Part shown: positions 4,681-5,876 of the stretch, one piece after another
How the letters are laid out: every line of letters begins with the position of its first letter
Position numbering within the stretch: position 1 is the first letter of the stretch
Source of the DNA: Chloroflexi bacterium RBG_13_53_26
GTDB taxonomy: Bacteria > Chloroflexota > Dehalococcoidia > UBA2247 > RBG-13-53-26
Assembly (NCBI GenBank): GCA_001795035.1
Contig: MGMW01000033.1
Span: 1 to 5,876 of the forward strand
DNA: 5,876 nt
Direction of reading: 5' to 3'
The notes under the pieces: model-generated
The model's input: the letters and a program-made list of their open reading frames with translations, nothing else
Database searches by the model: none
Told to the model about the DNA's origin: nothing
Position numbers and translations under genes: made by a program

Positions 4681-5876
4681 ATGGAAACACTCAGATGTAA
4701 AGGCAGCCGAGACCTCCTCCCCGAGGACATGGAGAGATTTCGTCATGTTGAGAAAATCTTCAGGTCATGCTGTATGCAGTGGGGATACAAGGAGGTGAGA
4801 ACGCCCACATTGGAATATCTTCATCTCTTCACTTCAACAGGTACCCTCACCCCAGGCATGCTCGGCAAGGTATACTCGTTTCTCGATTGGAACGGCTGGA
4901 GCGGAGAAAGAGTGGTTCTCAGACCCGACGGTACTATACCCGCTGCACGGCTGTATATCGATCACATGGTCCAAACTGGCCTAGCCAAGCTCTTCTATGT
5001 CGAAAACATCTTCAGCTTCGAGGAAACAGGTAGCGAATCAAGAGAGCGCTGGCAGTGTGGAGCCGAAATGGTGGGCAGTGCTAACCCATCAGGGGACGTA
5101 GAATTGATAATGCTCGCTCTGGAGATCATGGCACAACTGGGTCTCACCAACGTCAAACTGCAACTGTCTCACGCCGGACTGATCAGAACCCTGCTTCGAG
5201 AGCTCGGTCTGGCACCTGCAGAACAGAGTCGCATTTTCGATCACATCATGGACGGACATGCCACCGAGGTTCTGAGGAAAATCATGACTGATGATCCCCG
5301 CCTGATGCAACCCCTGTCCATGCTCTTCGAGATCAAAGGGAATTCGCCTGGTTTCTTACAGAACCAGAGGATGTCACTGGCCCAAATATCCCCAAAGCTT
5401 GATGCCAGCTTGGACAATTTTATCTCTATCACACAGCTCCTGACAGAATTGGGCTGCCGCTATGAGATCAACGTGGCATCAGGTAGGGGTTTCGAATACT
5501 ACACCGGCATTCTGTTTCAGTTCTATGTTGAAGACTCTAGAGTGGGAGGGGGCGGAAGGTACGACGACTTGATTCCCCTGATGGGTGGAGGCGATATCCA
5601 TGCTTCGGGGTTCGCCCTGGACATTGACTGCCTTGCGAAACTGAGGAAGGTTTCGGAGAATACCGCACCCAGTATCCTGATTCAGACCGCGGACTATACA
5701 GCCAAGAATGAGAGACTCTCTTTCGAAATTGCTGCTCTGCTGCGCCAGAAAGGATACATAGCTGACCGTGACCAGGGGAACATACAAACAACCAAACATA
5801 GATGGATCCTCTCTATCCCAAGTGAACAGGGGAAGTCGAAGTTTCTCCTTACCGACCAAATAAGCGGTAAGGCAAC
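4681..5876 (+). CDS. hisZ: ATP phosphoribosyltransferase regulatory subunit HisZ (3'-partial)
   Basis: The frame is open from ATG 4681 to the window end (398 full codons, no stop). The protein is a class II histidyl-tRNA-synthetase-like fold. It has CKGSRDLLPEDMERF at 6-20, an RTPTLEY strand (40-46), RPDGTIPAARL (81-91), the motif 2 region YVENIFSFEETGSESRERWQ (106-125), the histidine-site motif GRGFEYYTG (268-276), and VGGGGRYDDLI (288-298) leading to SGFALDIDCL (309-318). A synthetase carries FRxE in motif 2 and ER in motif 3; here these are FSFE and DC, so aminoacylation is unlikely. This fits HisZ, which binds histidine and activates and feedback-regulates the short HisG enzyme at the first step of histidine synthesis. 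Residues from about 328 on look like an added alpha/beta domain. A HisRS-like paralogue is the alternative. The start has no clear ribosome site; METLRCKGSRD matches the usual N-terminus, whereas GTG 4606 would add an unlike leader. Confidence 0.85.
   Translation, partial: METLRCKGSRDLLPEDMERFRHVEKIFRSCCMQWGYKEVRTPTLEYLHLFTSTGTLTPGMLGKVYSFLDWNGWSGERVVLRPDGTIPAARLYIDHMVQTGLAKLFYVENIFSFEETGSESRERWQCGAEMVGSANPSGDVELIMLALEIMAQLGLTNVKLQLSHAGLIRTLLRELGLAPAEQSRIFDHIMDGHATEVLRKIMTDDPRLMQPLSMLFEIKGNSPGFLQNQRMSLAQISPKLDASLDNFISITQLLTELGCRYEINVASGRGFEYYTGILFQFYVEDSRVGGGGRYDDLIPLMGGGDIHASGFALDIDCLAKLRKVSENTAPSILIQTADYTAKNERLSFEIAALLRQKGYIADRDQGNIQTTKHRWILSIPSEQGKSKFLLTDQISGKA

Noticed and set aside
4767..5033. 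88-codon + strand frame inside hisZ
   Set aside because: Out-of-frame shadow; the hisZ frame across this stretch carries the conserved HisRS-like motifs.

Overview
This window looks like bacterial chromosome from an anaerobe. A Chloroflexota lineage (Dehalococcoidia-like) is my best guess. That guess rests on the gene types, roughly 50-55 % GC and heavy use of AGA/AGG arginine codons; no sequence search was possible. Every gene I am confident of is on the + strand, and both window ends cut through a gene.

Positions 1-2987 hold the end of a branched-chain-amino-acid-type (LivK/LivG/LivF, HAAT family) ABC importer. It comprises a 5'-truncated substrate-binding protein, a 238-bp spacer with a perfect 13-bp hairpin, and the two ATPases livG and livF, packed 14 bp apart. 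No permease genes (livH, livM) are in the window; they may lie upstream. The binding protein has a tryptophan cluster, and LivF has a very basic C-terminal tail. Both are compatible with a specialised importer whose ligand need not be Leu/Ile/Val.

Positions 3024-3925 hold two codirectional genes probably read with the importer: a 68-residue protein with four evenly spaced cysteines, and a protein with two CBS domains plus a C-terminal ACT-like region (AcuB-like architecture). CBS domains usually bind adenosyl ligands and ACT domains often bind amino acids. An energy- or ligand-sensing role beside an amino-acid-type importer is therefore a reasonable but unproven idea.

Positions 3926-4680 are gene-poor. 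They hold one 91-residue protein of unknown function (4144-4419), a possible 41-residue minus-strand gene with a TTG start (4462-4587), a weak hairpin between these two, and a good promoter with an extended -10 element (4611-4640).

From 4681 to the window end runs a 3'-truncated histidyl-tRNA-synthetase-like protein, best read as HisZ, the regulatory subunit of ATP phosphoribosyltransferase. It keeps the histidine-binding core motif but lacks the class II synthetase arginines of motifs 2 and 3. It starts a new transcription unit, probably histidine biosynthesis, with hisG expected beyond the window. I found no RNA genes, CRISPR array, insertion sequence or phage genes.
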